64,000 nt of DNA from Amphritea balenae (GTDB lineage: Bacteria > Pseudomonadota > Gammaproteobacteria > Pseudomonadales > Balneatricaceae). The notes beneath the pieces were generated by a model. It ran no database searches. It was not told the DNA's origin and saw only the letters and a list, made by a program, of their open reading frames with translations. The stretch lies in the NCBI RefSeq assembly GCF_003858655.1, contig NZ_RQXV01000007.1:124001-188000 (forward strand). Direction: 5' to 3'. Shown here piece by piece: positions 32,899 to 42,223 of the stretch; the stretch's first letter is position 1, and the number at the start of each line of letters is the position of its first letter. Both the position numbers and the translations under genes were made by a program.

Positions 32899-34416
32899 AT
32901 GAATATAAAAACGCTTCTTATTGGCTTGTTTATGCCGCTAATCTCCCTCGGTATCCAGGCTAACGACCCCCCTACTCATATCGTCAGCAAGGCGATGGTT
33001 AAATCTACACTAGAGGAGCTGGATGAGTTTGTAGATAGCAGTTGCCGCCGTAAGCTTAGGGCGTATCTGAATATTGAAAAAGGTTATAAAGCGTTTACTT
33101 ATGCCATTGATGACCAGGGTAATGTGGCTTGTCGCTATGCTGATGATGGCGCTGGTCAGGGAGTTGTCAATGAGCAGGCATTATCACGTTGCGTCAAAAC
33201 GAAAGCCAAGAAAGGCCTTGATGGTCCTTGCCAGGTTATCTTGGAAGGGCAGATGATAACCGGATCAAGAGATCTCTTTTTTGACGATCCTGAGCCATTG
33301 GAAAAAACAGATACAGCAGATATCGAGAATGAACTATTAGCCGAGGAAGCGTTTAAAATTCTGGGAAGAGGATGCCACAAAGTTTTTAAAGTGTTTCTGA
33401 AACGCTCAGATTATAAATCGTTTTATTATGCTCGGGACTCCTACAGCAAGGATGCTTGCGGTTTTTCAGGTCAGGAACTGTCCAATACCATTGCTGAGAA
33501 TGTAGCACTTTCTGAATGTAACAAAGACCGTAAGAGAGCCGGTGTTACAGCGCAGTGTCGGCTTTTCTCTTATGGCCCCGAGATCTTAGTTGATATTGAC
33601 GAATATGGGATAGGTATCTCTGAGGAAGATTTTCTGGCCAACATTGATAAGGGTAATACCGAGCGCATTGCCTTTTATCTTGAACTTGGAATGGATGTGA
33701 ATACTGCAACAGCGGAAGGTGTTACTAGCTTATTGGCGGCAGCTTTAAGTGGTGATAGAGATCTTTACTTTGAAGCGATTTCTCGAGGCGCACGGACAGA
33801 TATTGAATATCAGGGCGGTACGACTCTGTTAATGGCAGCAGTGAAAGGAAAAGACGTTACAATTATTCGGGATGTATTGAGGCTTACTAAAGATATTAAT
33901 CAGCGTAATGAAGCAGGAATCTCTGCACTTTATGTTGCAGTTGGCACATTACAGAATTATGTAATCAGCGTACTGTTAAACAGTGGAGCAAATTCGTCAG
34001 TACTTGATCCAAATGAAAAGCCTGTATTACCGATAGAGTTTATGGGGCAAAAAATCGGGCCTGATACATTTCTTGAGAAATACACAATTAGCAATGCTTT
34101 CAAAAAGAACGATATTGAAGGATTGGAACAGTTTTATACTCACGATCAAGATCTGACGAGTCAGTTAGATGGGAGCTATATTAATCTGGAAAGTATCCGC
34201 CAGGATACTCTCGAATGGCTTTTGACCCATGGGATGAGTGCGAATCTTAGAGATTCTGATGGCGACCCTCTTTTACACCTGGCGATAAAAACGGGTGATC
34301 TCCATAAAGTCAGGATGTTACTAGAAAATGGTGCAGATAAAGCGCTCACGGATAGTAAGGGGAATACCGCTTTACAGCTGCCAGCTGATTACTCTATTCG
34401 TGCACAACTGATGTAA
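32899..34416 (+). CDS. exported ankyrin-repeat protein with duplicated Cys domain
   Basis: 505 residues: signal peptide (cleavage after GIQA, about residue 21), two copies of a roughly 95-residue domain with paired Cys (first ALSRCVKTKAKKGLDGPCQV, second ALSECNKDRKRAGVTAQCRL), then ankyrin repeats (about 240-505, e.g. GDPLLHLAIKTGDLHKVRML and VTSLLAAALSGDRDLYFEAI). Ankyrin proteins often serve as immunity or binding proteins in toxin islands. The export signal places this one in the periplasm. Target unknown. Confidence 0.72.
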   Translation: MNIKTLLIGLFMPLISLGIQANDPPTHIVSKAMVKSTLEELDEFVDSSCRRKLRAYLNIEKGYKAFTYAIDDQGNVACRYADDGAGQGVVNEQALSRCVKTKAKKGLDGPCQVILEGQMITGSRDLFFDDPEPLEKTDTADIENELLAEEAFKILGRGCHKVFKVFLKRSDYKSFYYARDSYSKDACGFSGQELSNTIAENVALSECNKDRKRAGVTAQCRLFSYGPEILVDIDEYGIGISEEDFLANIDKGNTERIAFYLELGMDVNTATAEGVTSLLAAALSGDRDLYFEAISRGARTDIEYQGGTTLLMAAVKGKDVTIIRDVLRLTKDINQRNEAGISALYVAVGTLQNYVISVLLNSGANSSVLDPNEKPVLPIEFMGQKIGPDTFLEKYTISNAFKKNDIEGLEQFYTHDQDLTSQLDGSYINLESIRQDTLEWLLTHGMSANLRDSDGDPLLHLAIKTGDLHKVRMLLENGADKALTDSKGNTALQLPADYSIRAQLM

Positions 34417-34427
34417 CAGGATTGGAT

Positions 34428-35105
34428 ATGGATATCACCCCCTATCTGGTCGGTCCGTTACTGGGCCGTTTATTTGCCTCGGTGCTGATTGTCTGGCTGA
34501 TCTGTTGGTTGTTTAGCCGACTGAAGTTTAAGCCTTCGCTTACCGCATTAAAGCGTTGGTATTCCCTGCTGGCGATTGTACTGATCTGGCTATTAGGCAT
34601 CGCCGGTAGCGCCCGGGCCGGTGAAGACAGTCGGGCCATGGCAATCAACCAGGTAGAAGCGTTACAACTGACAATCTGGACCGAAGCGCAACCCAACTGG
34701 CCCACCCGGTTGGAACAGCACCGTGGCCGGTCAGTTTTTGTTGCTGAATCTCATGACAACTACTATCCCCCGGCCGCGATGAGTTGGGCGGTGATGCCGT
34801 TCAATGTCACTGATGCCGAACTGGATGGGGTATTTCAGCAAGCATTGAAAAGTGCCCAAAACAACTACCAGTCCCGTAGTGGTGTTGTAATCGCATCCGA
34901 TAAAGTCTACGGCACCCTGGTGGGTAAGCAGGCGACCTTTCAGGGAAAGGTCGGCAACCAACCGGTAGATGTGCAGTTCTTTATCGGCAGCGAACCGGGT
35001 AAACCGCTTATCGTGATGCAAGCTTACACCCTGCCGGGCAAGCTCCCTCATCTGAAACATCAGATCCGCCGCAGTTGGAATAATGTGAGTTATAGAGAGG
35101 AATAG
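34428..35105 (+). CDS. membrane-anchored protein of unknown function (copy 2)
   Basis: 225 residues starting MDITPYLVGPLLGRLF; a TTG at 34422 would add two residues. Near duplicate of the gene at 30442, with the same two membrane segments and C-terminal domain; differences are scattered single substitutions. It ends SYREE, which appears to be the intact C-terminus. It lies between the ankyrin and SUKH genes. Function unknown. Confidence 0.7.
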   Translation: MDITPYLVGPLLGRLFASVLIVWLICWLFSRLKFKPSLTALKRWYSLLAIVLIWLLGIAGSARAGEDSRAMAINQVEALQLTIWTEAQPNWPTRLEQHRGRSVFVAESHDNYYPPAAMSWAVMPFNVTDAELDGVFQQALKSAQNNYQSRSGVVIASDKVYGTLVGKQATFQGKVGNQPVDVQFFIGSEPGKPLIVMQAYTLPGKLPHLKHQIRRSWNNVSYREE

Positions 35106-35108
35106 TCA

Positions 35109-35978
35109 ATGGAACATGTTCTGGATCTTATCAGAGAATCATACCCCGAAATCTTCCAGTTATTTCAGCCAGTCAATGCTAATTCAGAATTGATTAAAAA
35201 GGCAAAAATAATCGGCCTTCCTAATGATTACTACCAACTGTATTCACTTGTCGATGGGGAAGTAGAGAGTTCTCATGGCGTGTTTGGTTTACATAGATTT
35301 TTACCCTTGGTGGAATCACTCGAGAATCAGATAACTGATCCGGAAGCGTTAATCGATATCCCGCGAAAATTTCAATATGACCTTTTTGTACCACTGTTTC
35401 AGACGCCGGGTCGACAGCTTATCGGTTATGCAAAATACGGTCATCAATGGGATTTTGCTGAGTATGATGTCTGGTTAGGTAAGCTCAACGATCAGTCATT
35501 AACCACGTTTCTGGATAGCTTTTATACAAAGCTAAAGCAGGGTGGATATGTTACTGAGCAAGGGATTAATGGGTTAATCGATCAGGCTGAGAAAGAGGCG
35601 TATTCTGAAGCTAATAATACAAAACCAATATCTGGGAAAAGTACTGAAGCTGAAAGGGGTGACCCTATTTTCGAGATGCCTAGGTTGCTTGAAGTACTTC
35701 GAAAAGAGTTTGTAATTGCTCTACCTCAGGATTGGTCAGAATTGTTGCTCGATGTTGAAGTGTATAAAAAAAATGGTAAGCCGATTGTACGTTGTGAAAG
35801 CTATTTTAAGATTGGAGATCATCCAGCTCAATACTTTGAACTAACAAGTGATTTTGAATGTACTGATGTAATAGCCAGGTTCCAATATTTGATGGAGCAG
35901 GAAGGCCAACATTGGAGAAAGGCTTCATTAACTTTTGAGAATGGTGCCGGTGTTAAAGTCTGTATTACTGATGAATAG
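35109..35978 (+). CDS. SUKH (SMI1/KNR4) immunity protein with YezG-like C-terminal domain
   Basis: 289 residues. Residues 1-140 show the SMI1/KNR4 pattern (GLPNDYYQLYSLVDGE; GVFGLHRFLPL), a common immunity superfamily of polymorphic toxin systems. After a polar linker, residues 200-289 (LPQDWSELLLDVEVYKKNGK ... HWRKASLTFENG) look like a DUF600/YezG-type immunity domain, so this may be a two-in-one protein protecting against two toxin families. The toxin(s) it matches are not evident. Cytoplasmic, no signal peptide. Confidence 0.72.
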   Translation: MEHVLDLIRESYPEIFQLFQPVNANSELIKKAKIIGLPNDYYQLYSLVDGEVESSHGVFGLHRFLPLVESLENQITDPEALIDIPRKFQYDLFVPLFQTPGRQLIGYAKYGHQWDFAEYDVWLGKLNDQSLTTFLDSFYTKLKQGGYVTEQGINGLIDQAEKEAYSEANNTKPISGKSTEAERGDPIFEMPRLLEVLRKEFVIALPQDWSELLLDVEVYKKNGKPIVRCESYFKIGDHPAQYFELTSDFECTDVIARFQYLMEQEGQHWRKASLTFENGAGVKVCITDE

Positions 35979-35997
35979 CTATTAATTAACAAGGTTC

Positions 35998-38900
35998 TTG
36001 GATCGATACAAGACAGAATTTATTATATTCACAATACGTTTATTATTCTGTAACCTGTTGAAAAAAAGGTCACCGCCTCGGGCGGCTATCACGGATGATA
36101 ATGCCTTGAATGGAAAACCAGGATTTACCCGGCAGTCAGGTGTCGCCGCTGTTGAATCTTTGATCGCTTTACCGGTGATCTCTCTGCTGCTGATGGGGGC
36201 TGTGGAATGGGCTCGTATCTACGAGGCCAAAACCACAGCGGATCATGCTGTTACCATGGCTGCCCGTTCCGGTGCCTTTAATAACGCTTCAACCTCCTCC
36301 ATCTATAATGGCCTGGCCAGGGGATTATTGCCTTACTACGCCCCTGAGAAAGGCAAGTGGGCTAATGTGCTGCAAAAAGTATCGCAGACTTTAGCAACGG
36401 ATAGCCGGGTTCGTATTCTCAATCCTACTCGTGAAGCATTTATCGACTTTGGCTATAAAGATGCGGGTAAAACCTACCTACCCAATGACGCCCTGCATAA
36501 ACAGCCGACCACTTTGGGAAACCGCAGTGCCATCAATATTCAGGATGCCAACCTCCTTAAAGTGGAAGTGACCTGGGGGCTGCCCCTGCGGATGCCGGTT
36601 ATTAGCAGCCTGATCAGTAAGTTTGGTTATTATTTTATTCCGGCGGATAGCTTCGAAAAACAGCTTTATGCCCGGGGTATGTTACCTATTACCAGTACGA
36701 CTGCGCTGCGTATGCAGAGTCCGGCGATACTGAACGATGCAATGTTGTCGATTAAGGATCTGCAAGGCTTGCAACGTAAAAAGGGTGGCCCTAAAGAGCA
36801 GTTGGTTGCTGATGCGGGCTCGATGTTTCCGATTACTGAACAGAATGAAGGTTTCACCGGTGCCTCAGAGTACAACTGGCTGGGGCAGCTAACCGGTGGG
36901 GTTGGCGGAGGCTCGGGTGGTAGCGAACCCTTCGAACCCGATCCTGGTGGTGAAACCGGTGGTGGCGGTGATACCGGCGGTGGAGAAGGTGGCGGTGACC
37001 CTTGTAACTATCCTTCAGGATCAGACAGTTCAGGCGCCTTTAACAGCTCACCAGTGTTGATAGGTAATCCTATTAATGTGGTGAGTGGTAATAAATACCA
37101 GCGTGAGGTGGATATTCCACATCTGGATGGTGAGCTGGGACTGGTCTTTGTACGTCACTACAATAGTCTGTCTGAACGACGCGGGCCGGTGGGAACAGGG
37201 TGGCGGCATAGTTATCAGTACGACATTATCCCGAGCCAGAAAAACTATCTGATTAAATTGCCGGATGGCACCGAACTGATTTTTGAGCCAGATAGTGCTG
37301 AATCCGGGTTGTATCATGCCCGGCGCTTGACGGCCGGCACTCTAAAGGTTCATCGGTCCGGGTTTGACTGGCGCCCCCTTGATGGACGAGAGTTCAGGTT
37401 TACTAACGAAGCCCTGCTGGACAGTATCAGTAAAGGCGCAGAAACCTTGCGTCTTAGCTATGATAGCGAGGGGCAGCTATTGCGTGTCGAAGATCAGCAA
37501 GGGCGTCGTTTAGGGCTGCTTTATGATGCGAAAAGTCGTATTCGTGCGGTGTTGGATCCCGCCAATAAGCGCATTGAATACGCCTATGATCGGGGTAATC
37601 TGATAGCAGCCCGTTATCAGGATGAATCCATCCGTGAGTACCTCTACGAAGATACCTACGACCGGCATAACCTAACTGGCCTGATTGATGAACGGGGCAT
37701 TAGCTTTGCCAGCTGGGCTTACGATAAACAAGACCGGGCTATTATGACCAGCCACGCCAATGGCTCCGGCAAACTGAATCTGGAATACCTGCCGGATAAC
37801 AAGACCCGGGTAACCCGCAGTGATGGCCGGATCACTGTCTACCAAACCGCCGTTCGGCAACGTGTGCCCCTGGTGACCGGGATACTAGGAGAAGGGTGTG
37901 GCAATTGTAAATTAGCTGATCTTGAAATTGATTACAGCACGGGGTTCCAGCAAAGCGTACGTCGTTATAGTAACGGTAACCGATTGCAGTATGAGTACGA
38001 TCGTCAGGGGCGAAAGATCTCTGAAATGCTATACCGCGCCAATAATCAATTGTTGAGTAAAACAACCTACCGCTATGCGGGCAACGGTGCTGATCCGGTA
38101 CAGATCATAGCGCCCAGTATTAATTCGGCAGGCCAGTTGATTACTGATATCAGGTATAACGCTGAGTCACAGCCAGTCAGCTATACCCAGCAGGGCTTTA
38201 CACCACTACCAGAGGGCGGTTTTCAGTCGATTAGTCGTACTACTCACCTTATCTATAAAGATCAGCGTCTGATTGCCCTGGATGGCCCGCGAGATGATGT
38301 TGATGATCGAATACAGCTGTATTACGACACGAAAGGGCGGCTAAACCGCTTTGTCGGGCTGGATGGCATTGATCGTAAAGTGTTGGCTTTCGATAGCTGG
38401 GGACGGGCGGTAAAAGTACAGACCGGCCAACAGGCTCCGGTGCTTTATAGCTATGATAACCGAGGTCGTCTGCTGAAGGTGATGCAAGGGGGACATCAGA
38501 TCAGCTATACCTATGACGCAGCGGGTAATCGTACCCAGGTTAATGGGCTTAACCGTTCATCGCAGTGGCGTTATAACGAGGCTGGTGAGGTGAGCGCTAA
38601 AATAGGTACTGCTGGACAACGCCAGGAAATCGATCATGACAGTCTCGGGCGTATCACTCAGCAACGTAGTTTTAATCCTGCCGGTGAGCTGATAAAACTG
38701 GTGAACATGGTTTATGACAGCGAGGGACGGTTGAATGCGCTGACGGATAAGCATCAAAAGCCGCTGGTGCAATATAGCTATGATCAGAGTGGACAGTTAC
38801 AACAACTAAAGAGTCGCCACAAGCCAGACACGTTATTCTTCTATGATGCCCGCGGGCAGGTCAATGGAATTGAACATAACCATCAGCGAACCGGCTTTGT

Positions 38901-41900
38901 TTACGATAATCGGCAACAACTGACACAAGTGATTGATGCCCGTGGCAATCTTAATCATCAGCTGACTGATGATTTTGGCCGCATAGTGGCTCGCCTGAAT
39001 TCAGACAGTGGAGAACAGCGCTACCGCTATGATGCCGCCGGTAACCTGACAGCATTGTTAAACAGTGAACAGCAGTTACAGCAATACCAGTATGATGCAG
39101 CCAACCGTTTGATCCGGCTGGAAACCCCGGAAGGGATTACCCGTTTAAACTATGATGCGGTAACTGGAAAACTAGCCGCTATTGATGCCCCGGATGAGCA
39201 ACACCGCTATCGCTATAACCGGGAAGGCCAGATTATCAGTAATCGCCAGAGTTATGGTGAACAACAATGGCATACCCGCTATCGCTATGATGAACTGGGG
39301 CGTCTGGTAGCAAAACAGCTGACCGATGGTCAGACACTGGAGTATCGCTACTGGCAGCAAGGGCCGCAAAAAGGTGATTTGAAACAGATCATCCGTAGCG
39401 GCATGGTATGGGATGATTCACTGGCCCAGTTTAAACAGCATGAAACGCTGAAAGGAGCAGTCAGTACTACCCGATATCTGAATGATGAGCAGCGGGTCTT
39501 ATCCTTTGATCGTAAAAACCAGCTACTGCAACAGCAGGATGGTCCGGATCTACGGCAGTATCAGTATGATTTCCGTGGCCGTCTCCTCCAACAGGATAAA
39601 AATGGTCAGCTGAGTCGATATCATTATGGCCTGGATGGCCGAATGATCGCCGCCAAAACGCCGATGGGTCGTTACCTGTATGCGTACGACAGTGCCGGTA
39701 ACCGGACTCTGAAACAGCACCGAAGCCAGAAGCAGATCAGCTTACAACGTTTCAGTTATAGTCCGGCTGGGCAGGGTAATCGGCTGCAGCTTGAATCCCA
39801 TATCCGCATAGCGGCAGCGCAGCTTAAGGGAAGCCCGGTCACCGAGCAACAACGGGTAATTAAGGAGCTAGTAATCCACAGCCAGCCAGAACAACAGCGC
39901 TATAGTTACACCCGAACGGGTGCCGTGATGGCGTTGGGAGACAAAGTATATCGCTACGATAGTAACCAACGGCCAGTAGAACTTTACAAACAAACCGATG
40001 CAGGACTGCAGTTGATTGCCCGCTATCGCTATAACTATTACGGCGAGCGGATCGCTAAAACAGTTTATAACGATCAGGGAGAAAGTCAGCAGTTTCGCTA
40101 TCTCTATGAAAATGGCCGTCTGGTCGCTGAGCAGAATAATGCGGGTAACATTCGTCGTTATATTTATCTGGAAGGCAAACCATCACTGATGATGAAAGAG
40201 AGTGAGATTTACTCTTTGCATACAGATCATCAGGGGGCCGTATCATCTGTTTCTGATCAATGGGGTAAAACAGTTTGGCGTGCTGAGTATGCACCTTTTG
40301 GTGAAGCCTACATCAATAATGATGCGGATGCCGATGGTGAATCACTTGAGTTGAATCTGCGTCTGGCAGGCCAGTATTTTGATGCTGAGTCCGGCCTGCA
40401 TTACAACTACATGCGGGATTATAACCCTCGTACCGGTCGTTATCTGAGCGCAGACCCGATGGGGTTATTAGCAGGTATTAATCGTTACGCCTATGTCCGG
40501 AGTAACCCGGTCAATGCCAGCGATCCACTGGGCTTGTTGCTGTTTGCCTTTGATGGTACCGGTAACTCCGATCCGGCCCAGCCGGGTGCGACTATCAGTA
40601 ATGTGGTGAAGTTTCGTGACAGCTATGTAGCAGATCCAGGCGAAGTACCTAATGATGATGGAAATAACTGGTTTTATATAACCGGAGTAGGTACAGATGA
40701 TCCGACCAGTGGTATTAATGGTGGAACCTATGATGCTGCCACCGGAAGTACATTGGGTGAGCGTGTTGCTTTTATGACCGGCAGCCTTGTTGGATATATT
40801 GAAGGTCTGGAAGAGAAGCAGAAGGCCAGTGGCTTCCTTGATATTGATATTGTTGGTTTCAGTCGTGGTGCGGCTTCAGCCAGAGTTTTTGCCAATGTGG
40901 TGCAGGATATTATTGATGGTGCAACAGAGCTTACCTTTACCAATTATGTTGATGGTACAGATAACGATACTTTTACGCCTGAAATGAAAGCATCATTAGA
41001 GAATGTTCAGCGTATTATGCGAGGAGAGCTGAGCTACCGTGATCAGATCAATTACTGCCCGATTCCGCTACGATTGAATATTCGTTTTATGGGGCTATGG
41101 GATACGGTGCCTCACTATGGTGGTAAACAGGGTAATGACCTCACTGATCTGGCTCTGGCTGTTCCAGATGCAATCGGTCATACAGCTCATGCTGTAGCGG
41201 TCAATGAAGACCGTGATGCCTTTGAAGGGGTTTCGATCCATCAAACACCAACAACACAAAATTCGGGCAATCGGGTGGAACTTGGCTTTGTTGGTGCCCA
41301 TAGTGATATTGGAGGCGGTTATGCCGAGGGGGACCTCTCCGATGTTGCATTGATGTGGATGATCGATCAGGCCAGCTCCGCCGGGGTCGGCGTTGATCGT
41401 GATTATCTGGCTTCCCAGGGGTGGGATGAGGTTACCAGCCCGATAGTGCATGATAGTGTCTCAACCCTGTTCTGGCGGGATCGGGAGTTTAAATATCTTG
41501 ATGGCACCAGTGTTGATCAGGTGGATGAATGGCAGGGGCCTTCTGGCAGTATTACCTATCAGGAAAGCCTGTCGATGTTTGACCTTAGTTTGATGGAAGC
41601 AATGTGCATCGATGAATTTACCCCTGAAGACTGTCAATCAAACCTTCTGCGCCGAGGCTTGGATAGTAATGGTGACAGGACACTAGTGGGCGAATTAATA
41701 ACTGAGTCAGCAGGTTATAGAGAGCTCTATCAGAAATGGTTAGCAGAGAATTATGGATTGGATATAAAGATATCTGGGGGTAGTGTCTCAACAGCAGGAT
41801 CAAACAATACAAGTAAAGTGATAGATTCAAACTCTGATGCATTAGATCATTACTTTGAAGGAAATGGGGAATCAGTGGAATTAGGCCCTCAAGCAAAGCA

Positions 41901-42222
41901 AGCGTTGCTAAACCATCAATTGGTACTGAGGCAGTCAGAGGCTTTAAAATCCGGCACAGCAAAACACCTTAATGACAATCTAAGTGTTGAGTTAAGAGAA
42001 GATATATATCATATAGGAAAAACTAGAGTTGATTTCTCAACAGTTTGTAAGTCAGGTTCTTGCACAACTACCTATGTGGGTTTTGCTAATGATGGTTTTT
42101 GGGATCCACTTGCGCCAGCAGGATTTGGTGATGGGATTGGTGGAAATTGGGAAGCTCTAGGTGGAACTGGTTACTACTATTTACCTTATATCTGGTCAGA
42201 AACTTATAAGGATAATTTTTAA
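35998..42222 (+). CDS. polymorphic toxin: TadE pseudopilin N-terminus, DUF6531, RHS repeats, DUF2235/Tle1-like lipase
   Basis: About 2,070 residues. Residues 45-265: TadE-like pseudopilin (SGVAAVESLIALPV, Glu at +5), closely related to the toxin at 26706. About 300-338: Gly-rich linker. About 350-400: DUF6531 (NPINVVSGNKYQREVDIPHL). About 400-1440: YD/RHS repeats. About 1457-1512: RHS core ending NPVNASDPLGL. About 1513-1835: DUF2235/Tle1-type lipase with FAFDGTGN, nucleophile loop GFSRGAA (Ser near 1622) and GAHSDIGGGY. The last 200 residues are not recognised. No ATG precedes the leader; TTG at 35998 or 36058 are possible starts. It should degrade membrane lipids of target cells. Confidence 0.85.
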   Translation: MDRYKTEFIIFTIRLLFCNLLKKRSPPRAAITDDNALNGKPGFTRQSGVAAVESLIALPVISLLLMGAVEWARIYEAKTTADHAVTMAARSGAFNNASTSSIYNGLARGLLPYYAPEKGKWANVLQKVSQTLATDSRVRILNPTREAFIDFGYKDAGKTYLPNDALHKQPTTLGNRSAINIQDANLLKVEVTWGLPLRMPVISSLISKFGYYFIPADSFEKQLYARGMLPITSTTALRMQSPAILNDAMLSIKDLQGLQRKKGGPKEQLVADAGSMFPITEQNEGFTGASEYNWLGQLTGGVGGGSGGSEPFEPDPGGETGGGGDTGGGEGGGDPCNYPSGSDSSGAFNSSPVLIGNPINVVSGNKYQREVDIPHLDGELGLVFVRHYNSLSERRGPVGTGWRHSYQYDIIPSQKNYLIKLPDGTELIFEPDSAESGLYHARRLTAGTLKVHRSGFDWRPLDGREFRFTNEALLDSISKGAETLRLSYDSEGQLLRVEDQQGRRLGLLYDAKSRIRAVLDPANKRIEYAYDRGNLIAARYQDESIREYLYEDTYDRHNLTGLIDERGISFASWAYDKQDRAIMTSHANGSGKLNLEYLPDNKTRVTRSDGRITVYQTAVRQRVPLVTGILGEGCGNCKLADLEIDYSTGFQQSVRRYSNGNRLQYEYDRQGRKISEMLYRANNQLLSKTTYRYAGNGADPVQIIAPSINSAGQLITDIRYNAESQPVSYTQQGFTPLPEGGFQSISRTTHLIYKDQRLIALDGPRDDVDDRIQLYYDTKGRLNRFVGLDGIDRKVLAFDSWGRAVKVQTGQQAPVLYSYDNRGRLLKVMQGGHQISYTYDAAGNRTQVNGLNRSSQWRYNEAGEVSAKIGTAGQRQEIDHDSLGRITQQRSFNPAGELIKLVNMVYDSEGRLNALTDKHQKPLVQYSYDQSGQLQQLKSRHKPDTLFFYDARGQVNGIEHNHQRTGFVYDNRQQLTQVIDARGNLNHQLTDDFGRIVARLNSDSGEQRYRYDAAGNLTALLNSEQQLQQYQYDAANRLIRLETPEGITRLNYDAVTGKLAAIDAPDEQHRYRYNREGQIISNRQSYGEQQWHTRYRYDELGRLVAKQLTDGQTLEYRYWQQGPQKGDLKQIIRSGMVWDDSLAQFKQHETLKGAVSTTRYLNDEQRVLSFDRKNQLLQQQDGPDLRQYQYDFRGRLLQQDKNGQLSRYHYGLDGRMIAAKTPMGRYLYAYDSAGNRTLKQHRSQKQISLQRFSYSPAGQGNRLQLESHIRIAAAQLKGSPVTEQQRVIKELVIHSQPEQQRYSYTRTGAVMALGDKVYRYDSNQRPVELYKQTDAGLQLIARYRYNYYGERIAKTVYNDQGESQQFRYLYENGRLVAEQNNAGNIRRYIYLEGKPSLMMKESEIYSLHTDHQGAVSSVSDQWGKTVWRAEYAPFGEAYINNDADADGESLELNLRLAGQYFDAESGLHYNYMRDYNPRTGRYLSADPMGLLAGINRYAYVRSNPVNASDPLGLLLFAFDGTGNSDPAQPGATISNVVKFRDSYVADPGEVPNDDGNNWFYITGVGTDDPTSGINGGTYDAATGSTLGERVAFMTGSLVGYIEGLEEKQKASGFLDIDIVGFSRGAASARVFANVVQDIIDGATELTFTNYVDGTDNDTFTPEMKASLENVQRIMRGELSYRDQINYCPIPLRLNIRFMGLWDTVPHYGGKQGNDLTDLALAVPDAIGHTAHAVAVNEDRDAFEGVSIHQTPTTQNSGNRVELGFVGAHSDIGGGYAEGDLSDVALMWMIDQASSAGVGVDRDYLASQGWDEVTSPIVHDSVSTLFWRDREFKYLDGTSVDQVDEWQGPSGSITYQESLSMFDLSLMEAMCIDEFTPEDCQSNLLRRGLDSNGDRTLVGELITESAGYRELYQKWLAENYGLDIKISGGSVSTAGSNNTSKVIDSNSDALDHYFEGNGESVELGPQAKQALLNHQLVLRQSEALKSGTAKHLNDNLSVELREDIYHIGKTRVDFSTVCKSGSCTTTYVGFANDGFWDPLAPAGFGDGIGGNWEALGGTGYYYLPYIWSETYKDNF

Positions 42223-42223
42223 T

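Noticed and set aside
26706-42222. Type VI secretion island
   Set aside because: RHS, DUF2235 and PoNe tips are common T6SS cargo, but there is no VgrG, PAAR, Hcp, adaptor or structural gene here, and the N-termini are pseudopilins.
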